DNA from: Rhodococcus marinonascens NBRC 14363
Lineage (GTDB): Bacteria; Actinomycetota; Actinomycetes; Mycobacteriales; Mycobacteriaceae
Assembly (NCBI RefSeq): GCF_001894885.1
Contig: NZ_BCXB01000003.1
Span: 62,001 to 126,000, forward strand
Length of the DNA stretch: 64,000 bases
Direction of reading: 5' to 3'
Positions 53,902-63,589 of the stretch are shown here, in pieces. Under the pieces are notes generated by a model, which worked only from the letters and a program-made list of their open reading frames with translations, made no database searches and had not been told where the DNA came from. The stretch's first letter is position 1; each line of letters begins with the position of its first letter. Both the position numbers and the translations under genes were made by a program.

Positions 53902-54697
53902 CTAGGGGAGTGGCCCGAGTTTGCGTGCGGTGACCACCGCCTCGTGGCGCGACCGCGAGTCGAGCTTGCTCATGGCGCTGCGTAGATGGCTCTTCACCGT
54001 CTCGGGGCCGACTGAAAGGCGTTGTGCTGCGTCGAGGTTCGTGCATCCGAGCGCAATGTGGGACAGCACGTCGATCTCGCGTGGCGAGAGGTGAACGCCG
54101 GTCTCCTCGACGTCGGAGTCGGCTCCAGGCCGGAGTGCGCCTGCGATCCGTTGCGATAAACCCGCGTAGCCGGGCCTGCAACGAAGGATCGGTGATCGTC
54201 TGTGCAACGCTCCGTAGTTCCGCGTGAATGTCACGCATTTCTTCGGCGCTTGCGCCGTCGACACCGTTGTCGTCGAGAGTGCCCATCATTTCGAGACGGC
54301 GATCGATCTCGTCGCGGATGGCGGCGTAGAGGACGGCACGTGAGGTGCCCCGCACAACGACGGGCACCGCGAGGACGGACCGAAGGCCCTCGCGGTGGAC
54401 GTGCCGGTCGAAGTGGTGCGTGATGGTCGAGGAACTGCCGTAGTCGTCAACCGAGGCTGGGGCGCGCTGGGCAACCACCCGACCTCCCAGACCGGAGCGT
54501 GACGGTATGGCCAGCCCCTCGAGGTTGTTTGTGCGGGTACCGACGAACTCGCTGAGGTGCAGTGTGTCGTCCTGCACCTCCCTGCCGAACAGGACCGGTG
54601 CGAGGGCGTGAGCTGCGATCGAGCGCAGCTCACCACGCAATGCGTCCCCGTCACGAGGGCGCAGCAACGACGGTGCGTGAGCGTCCAAGTCGGGCAC
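53902..54697 (-). pseudogene. Frameshifted GAF–LuxR transcriptional regulator
   Basis: Two frames form one regulator. From GTG 54697 the first reads a GAF-like domain (LHLSEFVGTRTNNLEGLAIP; SGLGGRVVAQRAPASVDDYG; RSVLAVPVVVRGTSRAVLYA) up to about 54130. The second, one base shifted, reads DSDVEETGVHLSPREIDVLS and the LuxR helix-turn-helix (AAQRLSVGPETVKSHLRSAM) to the stop at 53902. One base gained or lost near 54121–54135 would join them; the site is not a homopolymer. It is divergent from the acyl-CoA synthetase gene and may have controlled it. Confidence 0.8.
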
Positions 54698-54806
54698 CCC
54701 ATTCCGGGGTAGTCTTGGCGAGCTGTGAGCAGGATCATAACCGTAGCGAGTTCGAGTGAGAGCCGAACCTTCTGTACCGAGCACATGAGAGCGCAAGGAG
54801 TGCCGC

Positions 54807-56429
54807 ATGACCACAGATCCCACCGCACGCGTGCGTGAGCTGCTGAACCAGTACGACACGCCGACGGCGTCCGCGGCGGAATTGCTCTGTGATCGGCACC
54901 CAGCAGATGACGTGGCGTTCACCGTCGTGGAGGCGGACCTGTCGTCGACGGACCTCACCTACGGATACCTACGCGAGCAGTCGACCAGGTTCTCGGCCGC
55001 ACTCGCGGATCTCGGTGTCGAGCCCGGTGACCACGTCGCAACGTTGATGGGCAGGTCCGCGGAACTGGTTGTCGCACTGCTCGGCATCTGGCGCCGCGGC
55101 GCCGTCCACGTCCCGCTGTTCACCGCCTTCGCTCCACCGGCCATCGAGTTCCGGCTCGCTGCCAGCGGCGCGAAGGCCGTGATCTCGGACGCTGATCAGC
55201 TCGACAAGCTGCTTCCGGACAAGGACATTCCCGCGGACGCGTCGTGGAGGGTGGTGGTTGCGGGAGGAGACGGCACCGCCGCGCTCGATTTCGGCATGCT
55301 GGTGGAGGAGCACGATCCCGGCGACTCAGGGGGTGTCGCCGTGACTGTCGGCGGCAACGGACCTTTGGTCCAGCTGTTCACGAGCGGCACCACAGGAACT
55401 CCGAAAGGCGTGCCTGTGCCCCTGCGCGCGCTCGCCTCATTCCACGCGTACCAGGAATTCGGATTCGATGTACGTAAAGACGATGTGTTCTGGAACGCGG
55501 CGGACCCTGGCTGGGCGTACGGCCTGTACTACGCGCTGCTCGGGCCTCTCGCCGCCGGTAGCCGCAGCATCCTGCTTCACGCCGGGTTTTCCGCACCGCT
55601 CATGTGGAAGGTGATGGAGCGCTTCGGCGTCACCAACTTCGCGGCAGCGCCGACCGTGTATCGGAGTCTGCGCGCTGACCCGACACCAATCCCCGACACG
55701 GTGCGGTTGCGTCGCGCCTCTTCCGCGGGCGAACCGCTGACACCCGACGTGATCTCATGGTCGAAGGCCAACCTGAACGTGCTCGTGCGCGATCACTACG
55801 GCCAGACCGAACATGGCATGTTCATCGCCAACGCCTGGGTGGAAGGCCTGCGGGAAGTGGTCCGGGAAGGCTCCATGGGCAAGCCGCTGCCAGGCTGGAC
55901 GTGTGCAGTTCTCGAGAACGACTCCGACACCATCGCCCCGCCTCGCACCCCCGGGCGGGTCGCGATCGATACCCTGAGCAGCCCATTGATGTGGTTCACC
56001 GGATACGCCGACGCTCCCGAGAAGACCGCGCAGCGGTTCACCGAGGACGGTCGTTGGTACCTCACCGGTGATGCAGGGCAGACCGACGAGGACGGCTTCT
56101 ACTTCTTCTCCGCCCGCGACGACGACGTCATCATCATGGCCGGCTACCGGATCGGCCCCTTCGACGTCGAGAGTGTGCTGGTGATGCACGACCACGTCCT
56201 CGAGGCCGCGGTCGTCGGCATGCCCGACGAGTTGCGCGGCGAGGTTCTCGAGGCGTTCGTAGTGCTCCGCGACGGTATCGACGGCACCGACGAACTCGAG
56301 GTCGAACTGCAGACGCTGGTCAAGAAGAAGTTCGCTGCCCACGCCTACCCGCGCGCCGTGCATTTCGTCCCGAATCTGCCGAAGACTCCCAGCGGCAAGG
56401 TGCAGAGATATCTCCTACGTCAGAAGTAG
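54807..56429 (+). CDS. AMP-dependent acyl-CoA synthetase (acetyl/medium-chain type)
   Basis: 540-residue ANL-superfamily ligase. Motifs: QLFTSGTTGTPKGVPVP (P-loop, A3), FWNAADPGWAYG, RDHYGQTEHGMF (A5), WYLTGDAGQTDEDG (A7), RDDDVIIMAGYRIGPFDVES (A8), and the catalytic Lys in TPSGKVQRYLLR (A10). The pattern (ADPGWAYG; YGQTE) is nearest to acetyl-CoA and medium-chain acyl-CoA synthetases. AAGGAG lies 6 nt before the ATG. It could supply an acyl-CoA to the nearby NRPS, but it may be independent. Confidence 0.9.
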   Translation: MTTDPTARVRELLNQYDTPTASAAELLCDRHPADDVAFTVVEADLSSTDLTYGYLREQSTRFSAALADLGVEPGDHVATLMGRSAELVVALLGIWRRGAVHVPLFTAFAPPAIEFRLAASGAKAVISDADQLDKLLPDKDIPADASWRVVVAGGDGTAALDFGMLVEEHDPGDSGGVAVTVGGNGPLVQLFTSGTTGTPKGVPVPLRALASFHAYQEFGFDVRKDDVFWNAADPGWAYGLYYALLGPLAAGSRSILLHAGFSAPLMWKVMERFGVTNFAAAPTVYRSLRADPTPIPDTVRLRRASSAGEPLTPDVISWSKANLNVLVRDHYGQTEHGMFIANAWVEGLREVVREGSMGKPLPGWTCAVLENDSDTIAPPRTPGRVAIDTLSSPLMWFTGYADAPEKTAQRFTEDGRWYLTGDAGQTDEDGFYFFSARDDDVIIMAGYRIGPFDVESVLVMHDHVLEAAVVGMPDELRGEVLEAFVVLRDGIDGTDELEVELQTLVKKKFAAHAYPRAVHFVPNLPKTPSGKVQRYLLRQK

Positions 56430-56489
56430 CCTGGTTGTTCCTGGCGCCCAACTCCCGACGCCCGACGGGTGAGCGGCTCGGTGAGTTGT

Positions 56490-57056
56490 CTATGCCTCGC
56501 GTCGAAACAGGTAGTACTGTGCCGAACGCTTGAATGCCACTCCGCGTTGGCTGGTGAGGATCTCTTCGAATCTGTGGTCGGTTGGGCGTTTCGCTACCTG
56601 AAAGTCCGTGAGATCGCTGGTACGAAACGAGTGGGCAGTTGCGGTTTGGACGGCGATCAATCGGTAGCGGGGATCGAGCATCGCAATCGATGCATCACCG
56701 TGTGAATTGTTCGCCAAGAGGTACCCACCCACCTTTAGGTAGCGGGTGCAGAAATGCGATATCGGTCCTGCAAACAATGAGATGAGTACGTCAGCAGAAT
56801 CGTCGTCGACCTCGGAAATCGGCTCCTGGTAGTCGGTAATGAGGAACCTCGCGCCCGGTGGCGTGTGGTCGAGGTTCCGCACCCGTTTTACGTAGTTTTT
56901 GTCCTTGTCGACGAAAGTCACCTCGGCCCACACGTTGAGTGGAGTCGCGTCGAGGAACGAGCCCGGATACAGTGCGACGCGACCACCGGCGAGCTCACGC
57001 GCTGCTTCGTATACCGCAGTGCGGTCACCGATCTTGGCCAGGTAATCCTCGAACAT
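56490..57056 (-). CDS. Rossmann-like protein of unknown function (methyltransferase-fold)
   Basis: 188 residues from ATG 57056 (MFEDYLAKIGDRTAVYEAAR). The first strand–turn–strand is GGRVALYPGSFLDATPLNVW–AEVTFVDKDKN, like a class I methyltransferase nucleotide fold but without a standard GxGxG loop. DSADVLISLFAGPISHFCTRYLKVGGYLL follows the same fold order. The longer ORF to 57257 is not used because the extension is unlike coding sequence. The gene is visibly less GC-rich than the backbone. Confidence 0.65.
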   Translation of the reverse strand: MFEDYLAKIGDRTAVYEAARELAGGRVALYPGSFLDATPLNVWAEVTFVDKDKNYVKRVRNLDHTPPGARFLITDYQEPISEVDDDSADVLISLFAGPISHFCTRYLKVGGYLLANNSHGDASIAMLDPRYRLIAVQTATAHSFRTSDLTDFQVAKRPTDHRFEEILTSQRGVAFKRSAQYYLFRREA

Positions 57057-57428
57057 CGCTTCGACTCTAGACCAGTTGTGCGGTTGGCCGCGCGGCGTTT
57101 CCTGCCCGGCAGGAGAACTTTCCGAGGGAATGAGGATTGGGGCCCGTGGAGTGGTGTAAATCGTCGGGCGCGTGGTTCCGTGGTGTCGGCGACCATGCTG
57201 ATCGCGCACCATCGGACTGGTGGGCTGGCTGAAGATGGTGCGGACCGCTGTGGTCAACCCTCCGGCTCGGCCTTACGTATGCTGGCGAGCATTTAGTATG
57301 CCTCAGTGATTACCGCGTGCCGGTCAGTTCGATGGAGGCAGACTGGTACAGCGCCGTCGCGCGGTCTCCCTTCAGAGTCTGCGAGGAAAATCGACGCAAT
57401 CCGGCCTTCGAGAAGGGCGTTGAAATAC
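57057..57428. other. Divergent intergenic region between the Rossmann-like and FAD-enzyme genes
   Basis: No confident gene. A frame from 57332 (ATG) to 57445 encodes 37 protein-like residues (MEADWYSAVARSPFRV...) overlapping the start of the FAD enzyme by 17 nt; the same frame is open upstream to 57233 without a good start. It is too short to call. Promoters for both flanking genes should lie here. Confidence 0.4.
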
Positions 57429-58736
57429 ATGAATGGTCATCCTGACGCAGTAGTTGTCGGCGCCGGTGTAATCGGCAGTTCGATCGCTTTGCAACTGGCA
57501 AAACGGGGAAACGACGTCCTGGTAGTCGACAAAGCCGGCGGCCCCGGCTATGGATCGACCAGCGCGTCGAGCGCCATCATCCGATACAATTACTCCACTC
57601 TCGACGGAGTTGTGACCGCTTGGGAATCAGGTCAATGCTGGACCAATTGGCGAAGCTACCTAGGTTTGGATCAGGATGTCGCGGTCGCCCAGTTTCACAG
57701 GACCGGAATGGTTTTTCTCGATGCCGACATAGCTCCCCGAGACCGCACCATCAAGCTGTTCAAGGGTGTCAACATCCCCTACGAGGAATGGGACACCGCT
57801 GAGCTGGTCCAACGCGTACCCGGAATCGACCCTGGCCGCTACTTCCCACCCAAACCGGTCCACTCCGACGAATTCTTCGATGATGCCACTTCCACGCTGG
57901 GTGCCCTCTTCACCCCCGACGCCGGATTCGTCAACGACCCCCGGCTCGCGGCCGCCAATCTCGCGCAAGCAGCCGCTGCTCACGGAGCCACCTTCAGGTA
58001 CCGGGCAGCCATTGTCCAGATCGAGCAGACCACCGACGGACTGTGGCACCTACGTCTAGGCGACGGCACCACCATCGACACACCGGTCGTAGTCAACGCC
58101 GCCGGACCCTGGTCTGGGGCACTGAACAAGATTGCCGGCGTCGGAGCCGACTTCACAGTATCCGTCGCCCCTATGCGTCAAGAAGTCCACCATGTCAGTG
58201 CGCCCCCCGGATTCAACGCCGGAGGACAGCTCGGCCCGAGCATCGCCGATATGGACTTGGGAATCTACACACGACCCGAAACCGGGGGCGGCTTCCTCAT
58301 CGGCGGAACCGAACCCGACTGTGACGCCCTCGAATGGATCGACGATCCCGATACCGTCAATCTCAGTAGAACCGCGGACCGCTTCGAATCCCAAGTGATG
58401 CGAGCTGCGCGACGGTTCCCCGATCTGACCGTGCCGTCTCAACCAAGTGGCATCGCCGGCGTCTATGACGTGGCGTCGGATTGGACGCCGATTTACGACA
58501 AGACAGATCGAGACGGGTTCTACGTGGCGATCGGAACCAGCGGCAATCAGTTCAAGAATGCTCCCCTCGCAGGCGAGTTCCTGGCCCAGATCATTACGGA
58601 AGTCGAGGCGGGTCACGACCACGACCACGACCCGGTCCAGTACATCGGGCGCACGACAGGGCTTACCGTCGACCTCGGGTCGTTTTCCCGGAAGCGCGCG
58701 CTGAATGCCGAATCTTCGGGAACTGTTCTCGGCTGA
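57429..58736 (+). CDS. FAD-dependent oxidoreductase, D-amino acid/sarcosine oxidase (DAO) family
   Basis: 435 residues from ATG 57429. The FAD-binding Rossmann motif is AVVVGAGVIGSSIALQLAKRG, followed by STSASSAIIRYNYSTL. VVNAAGPWSGALNKIAG is the typical DAO second segment, and IAGVYDVASDWTPIYDKT and GFYVAIGTSGNQFKNAP close the FAD site. A His/Asp run (GHDHDHDP) lies near the C-terminus. Substrates of this family are D-amino acids, glycine or sarcosine; a link to the convergent NRPS is possible but not shown. Confidence 0.88.
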   Translation: MNGHPDAVVVGAGVIGSSIALQLAKRGNDVLVVDKAGGPGYGSTSASSAIIRYNYSTLDGVVTAWESGQCWTNWRSYLGLDQDVAVAQFHRTGMVFLDADIAPRDRTIKLFKGVNIPYEEWDTAELVQRVPGIDPGRYFPPKPVHSDEFFDDATSTLGALFTPDAGFVNDPRLAAANLAQAAAAHGATFRYRAAIVQIEQTTDGLWHLRLGDGTTIDTPVVVNAAGPWSGALNKIAGVGADFTVSVAPMRQEVHHVSAPPGFNAGGQLGPSIADMDLGIYTRPETGGGFLIGGTEPDCDALEWIDDPDTVNLSRTADRFESQVMRAARRFPDLTVPSQPSGIAGVYDVASDWTPIYDKTDRDGFYVAIGTSGNQFKNAPLAGEFLAQIITEVEAGHDHDHDPVQYIGRTTGLTVDLGSFSRKRALNAESSGTVLG

Positions 58737-58800
58737 CCATCTTGCGCACAACCTGAATCGCCGCTGGGCGGTTCGATAGATGTCAATGAGTTTCCAGAAT

Positions 58801-58842
58801 CCGAACCGATGATTGCCAGATTGAAATGGTTCATCGGTTCGG
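58801..58842. terminator. Bidirectional hairpin between the FAD enzyme and NRPS genes
   Basis: CCGAACCGATGA at 58801–58812 is exactly complementary to TCATCGGTTCGG at 58831–58842, with an 18-nt loop. It lies between convergent genes and would end both transcripts. Confidence 0.75.
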
Positions 58843-58922
58843 CTCCACGGCGTTGTGGCCGTGAGTCAGGGCGAGCTACAGATCTACTTCGGGGAACGAC
58901 TACGCCCGCGGCTTGTCGGATG

Positions 58923-61900
58923 TCAGGAAGAGGACTTGGCTTCGGTGAACTCCTCGAGGATGTTGCGGACCTGCTTCATGATCTCGGGGGAGTCCATGGT
59001 GTCGTGCGTTGCGGCCACCGTTCGCTCGGTGATGCTTCCTTCCACGAACTCTGCCCACTGAGGGCCTAGTGGTTCACTTGGCTTTCCGTCGTGAGTGGTA
59101 TCAGCACGAACTATCAGCAGATCTCCTACGTAAATGGGGGACTGGTAGTCCCGTCGGAGTCTTGCGTTGTTGACAAAAATTTCGAGGAGCGAGTCCTCGA
59201 GGGCTGAGAATTCTGGAGAATTCGTGATATCGCCGTATCTGACTTCTGCGGCCGCGCGAAAATCCTTCTGAATTGCGGCCTCGTCTGTCATGACTTGCCT
59301 AGTTGGCTCGTGGTTGGCAGGAATGCTTGGTGCGCTATCCATCAGGACAAGCTGAGTCACTGATCGCCCCCGCCGATCAAGCTCGACTGCCATGGCGTGC
59401 GCGACGACACCACCAAACGACAAGCCGAGCAGTTCGATTGGGCCACTAGGTGAGAGGGCAACCACTTCGTCGACGTAGTCGTTCACCATTTCCGGTATCG
59501 AGCGTGCGAGTGGTGCAGTGCCGTCGAGGCCGTGGGCTTGGAGACCGTAGATCGGTTGGTCCGGAAGGTGCTGCGCCAGAGCCAGATAGCTCCAGGCAGA
59601 CCCTGCACCTGGATGGATGCAGAAAAGGGGCGGCCTCGAACCGGAGGGACTAATGGTGAGGAGTGGGGCCAGGGGGTTCGTTGATTCGATCGTGAAGTCG
59701 CGGTGTAGCAGGGGGCTCAGTTCGGCGATGGTGGGTGTGTCGAACAGTGCCCGGATGGGGAGTTCGATGCCGAGTTCGGTGCGGGCCCGGCTCACGAAGC
59801 GGGTCGCGAGGAGGGAATGGCCGCCGAGGTCGAAGAAGGAGTCGTCGATCCCGACCCGGGGGATTCCGAGTATTTCGCTGAACAGTGCGGCCAGGGTGTG
59901 TTCCTCACCGGTGCGGGGGCCCGGTAGTGGCCGGTGTCGAAGTCGGGGGCGGGTAGGGCTTTGCGGTCGAGTTTGCCGTTGGCGGTCAACGGGAGTGCGT
60001 CCAGGACCACGATCGCGGCGGGCACCATGAAGTCGGGGAGTTTGTCGCCGACATACGCCCGGAGGTGGGAAACGAGGTCGGATACCTGGTCCTGGTCCTG
60101 GCCCTGCTGGTCGAGGACGATGTATCCGACGAGTTGGGTGTCGGCTGTGGTGGGTTCGTGGCCGGGGTCCGGGTTGGTGGGGCGGGCGATGACCACTGCG
60201 TGGGTGACGGCGGGGTGGGAGGTCAGGGCCGCTTCGACTTCGCCGGGTTCGACCCGGAATCCGCGGATCTTGACCTGTTGATCTGCTCGGCCGATGAACT
60301 CGAGGACACCGTGTGTGCTCCAGCGCACCAGGTCGCCGGTGCGGTACATGCGTGTGCCGCCGGTGTCGAACGGGTTGGCCAGGAATCGTCCCGAGGTCAG
60401 TGCGGGCTGTCGGGTGTAGCCGCGCCCGAGTTGGGCACCGGCAATGTACAACTCGCCTACAACCCCGACCGGGACGGGGTGCAGTCCGGTATCGAGGACG
60501 TAGACCTGCACATTCGCCACTGGTGTCCCGATCGGCACACTCGCCGTGTCAGCCGCGGAAACCCTGTGGAATGTCACATCCACCGCGGTTTCGGTGGGGC
60601 CGTACAGGTTGTGTAGTTGCGCTGAGGGGAGCGCGGTGCGGCAGTGCTGGGCGAGACCGTTCGAGAGGGCTTCCCCACCCGCGAAGAGGTGCCGCAGCGA
60701 GGTGCACAACGCGAAGTCTGGGTGGTTCACCACCGCGTCGAGTACGGAGGGCACGAAGTGGACCGCCGTCACGTCCTCTTCTCGAATTACTCGGAGAATC
60801 TGGGCCGGGTCTTGGTCGGCATCGGGGGGTGCCATCACCAGTCGGGCGCCGACCTGTAGTGGCCAGAAGAGCTCCCGGACCGACACATCGAACGAGATCG
60901 AGGTCTTCTGTAGCACGGAGTCGCCGCTGGTCAGTGGGTAGGAACGCTGCATCGAGTGCAGTCGGTTCGCTATCGCACGGTGGCTGATCGCGGCGCCTTT
61001 GGGGGTTCCGGTGGATCCGGAGGTGTAGATGAGGTAGGCGAGGTTGGCCGGGTGTAGTGGTGTGGTGCGGTCGGCGTCGGTGGGGTTCCCGGGTGCGACA
61101 CCGGGTTCATCGGTATCAGCGGCACCGGGTTCATCTGTGTCGGTGAGCATGTGGGTCAGGGGTGTGGGGGGGAGTCCGGTGGCGGTGGTGGTGTCGGTGA
61201 TCAGGAGTTCGGGGTGGGCGTCGGTGAGGATGAAGGTGGTGCGTTCGCTGGGGTAGTGCGGGTCGAGGGGGAGGTAGGCGGCACCGGTTTTGAGGACGGC
61301 GAGGAGTGCGATGATCAGGTCGGTGGAGCGGGGGAGTGCGACCGCGACGATGGATTCGGGGCCGATCCCGGCCCGGATCAGTCGCCATGCCCACCGGTTC
61401 GCTGCGGTGTTCAGTTGCGTATACGTCCACTGCCCGTTGCCGCAGGTGACGGCGATCCGGTCCGGGGATTGTCGTACCTGGTGTTCGAACAGGGTGGGCA
61501 CGGTGGATCCCGGTACCTTGGCCGCGGTGTCGGCGGCGGTGGTGGTGTTGTTCCACACCTCGAGGATGTTGCGGCGTTCCTGGTCGTCGAGGAGGTCGAG
61601 GGACCCGAGCCGATCGATTCCGCCCACGGACACCTCGTGCACCAAGGCCTCGAGGCGCTCGAGTAATTTGTCGATATCCGAGCCGGTATAGCGTTCGGCG
61701 TCTGCTTCGATCTCGACACCGATGGCCTGGTCACGACCACCGTAAATGAAAATTATGGAGATATCGCGCACCGGACCGGTGCGAACCAGATGGTAGGAGG
61801 CATCGACTCGGCCGATTTTCAAGTTCGAGTTGAATTTCATGACGTTCAGAGACAAGCCGAAAAGCGGAGTGGAATGGTTTGCTCCCCTACCGATTCTCAT

Positions 61901-62998
61901 CCACTCCATCCGAAACCTCTGGTGCGGCAGGGCGGACCTCAACGCGTCCGAGATGGCGGATACCACATCCCCGAAGCGGCCGAAATTATCGCCTTCAACA
62001 GCGATCGGGATCATATTGGAGACCGTTGTTGGAGCGCAGAGAGAATCGGGGTACGGCCGACCTGTCACCGGAAGCCCGAAAGGAAGTGTGGCACTACCGG
62101 ACATTCGCTGACCGAACAGATATCCAAAAGCTATCAGAGTAGAGGTGAGAGAGAAATCCAGTCTGCTGCTCACATCGTGAACGGCTGAGGATACGGAACT
62201 GGAAAATTCTGTACGCCTACGTACTACCTTCTTGGCCAAGGTGGGCCACTGCCCAGACAGGGTCACGGGTGCAGGAAGGCTACGTACCCGGTTCTCCCAG
62301 TATTTTTGATCCATGGAGAATTCTTCGGAGCGTTGGTACTCGGAATCTATCTCCAGCATCCGGTCGAGAGGGACGAACCACCCGGGCGGCCGAGACACGG
62401 ACTCCGTGATCGACCCGTACAGCTCGGCTATTCTCGAACAAATCAGTGACGCACCGTATCCGTCCAATGCGATGTGGTGGCAAAAGATGAACAGTAGCGA
62501 GCGGTCGCGACTTATCGTTATGAGGGCGCAGTTTGTGGCGAATTTGTGGGCTAGAAGACTTTGTTCATTCAGCTTACGTGACATCCAATCCTCGGCGGAC
62601 TGAACTGGATCGACCTCCTCGGATACGTCGACGGTCTCGATATCGAACTCCCGCGTATCGTAGATGATCTGCTCGATCGAATTCATACCGACACGAAAAC
62701 TGGACCGTAGGGCTTCAGACTCTGTGATAATGACACGTAGTGCCGCGCTGAGTGCATCTCGATCCACACACGACCGTATTTCCAAATATTCTCCGATATT
62801 GAATGTCGACGACTTCGGATCAAGAATTTCGGAAAATGAGATTTCAACCTGACCGCTCGTGAGCGGAAGAGTGCGGAAGCCGACGGTCTCTGACATTGAG
62901 TAATCCTGATTCTGTAAAGCTGGCCAGAAGGGTAAGTCAGCTAGTCCCTCGGTATCGGGCAAGAAATCTTCTCGAGTGAATTCTTCGGCGCGCCTCAC
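58923..62998 (-). pseudogene. Monomodular NRPS C–A–T–TE with one-base frameshift in the T domain
   Basis: About 1358 codons in two overlapping frames. Frame 1 (62998 to about 59920): condensation domain with the active HHIALDG at residues 174–180; adenylation domain with [15 protein letters not shown]-type A3 ([13 protein letters not shown]), [10 protein letters not shown] (A4), [12 protein letters not shown] (A5), YRTGDLVRW (A7), [18 protein letters not shown] (A8) and [12 protein letters not shown] (A10). Restoring one base in the C5 run at 59915–59919 continues into [12 protein letters not shown] and the carrier Ser region [11 protein letters not shown]. Frame 2 then gives the thioesterase (GLSFGG nucleophile, His in ATHDTMD). 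The start is GTG 62998, 19 nt after the mbtH remnant; ATG 62896 with AGGA is an alternative. Pseudogene or sequencing error cannot be separated here. Confidence 0.88.
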
Positions 62999-63017
62999 CG
63001 GGTGACGGTTGCGCCCT

Positions 63018-63178
63018 CTACCGGTGGCCGATCAGTGCATCACGCAAGCTCTTCGGGCGAACGAAGGCCAGAGGGAACGCTGGTCTTCGGTATTCACCAG
63101 AACGTAGAATTGACTGTTGTCATCGTCAAACGGGTTGTCGTCTCGGTCCAAATCACCGTTGCACCAACGTGTCGTCAT
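63018..63178 (-). pseudogene. mbtH-like gene with internal deletion
   Basis: From ATG 63178 the frame reads [16 protein letters not shown] and [11 protein letters not shown], the N-terminal MbtH signature, then goes out of frame and stops at 63032. The normal MbtH C-terminus [13 protein letters not shown] with its TAG (63018) is present one frame away directly after the junction. About 28 central residues, including the VPxGW part, are missing. MbtH proteins are obligate partners of many A domains, and this gene sits directly upstream of the NRPS, so the loss could disable adenylation unless another MbtH is present. Confidence 0.8.
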
Positions 63179-63589
63179 CGCGCAACACTCACGCGTTGAT
63201 CGCCCGGCATGTTGATGGTCGGTTCTCGATGGGCTTTGGACTCGACCCTGTTTCTACAGATCGCCGATGGCTGTCCCATCTCGCCTGTCTTGCTGGGTCC
63301 CGTCGGGTGTGGCCGTCACCGAGTGTGGTGAGGTCACTCGACCGTACGCAGCGAAGATTCTCAGGCGGGGCTGATAATTCCCAACGTGGAACACGCCAGT
63401 GATCATGGTGGAAGCGTATCGACTTGTCAACCGCCGCAACGAGTTTAGTTTGGAGTGGCAAGAGTTGACGTTAACTTTACCCGCGCTTGAATGTTGTCGA
63501 TGGAGGTCGGGAGATGGACGGATCGGTTGCCGGTCGTGATGTTGTAGACACCGGACGAGGGATGGGCTCAACGAAGGGGACGGGTCTCC
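63179..63589. other. Upstream region of the mbtH–NRPS operon
   Basis: No gene is supported in about 410 nt. It is AT-richer than the backbone. The palindrome-like AGAGTTGACGTTAACTTTA near 63459–63477 contains TTGAC and could be a promoter or operator, but its role is not shown. Confidence 0.4.
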
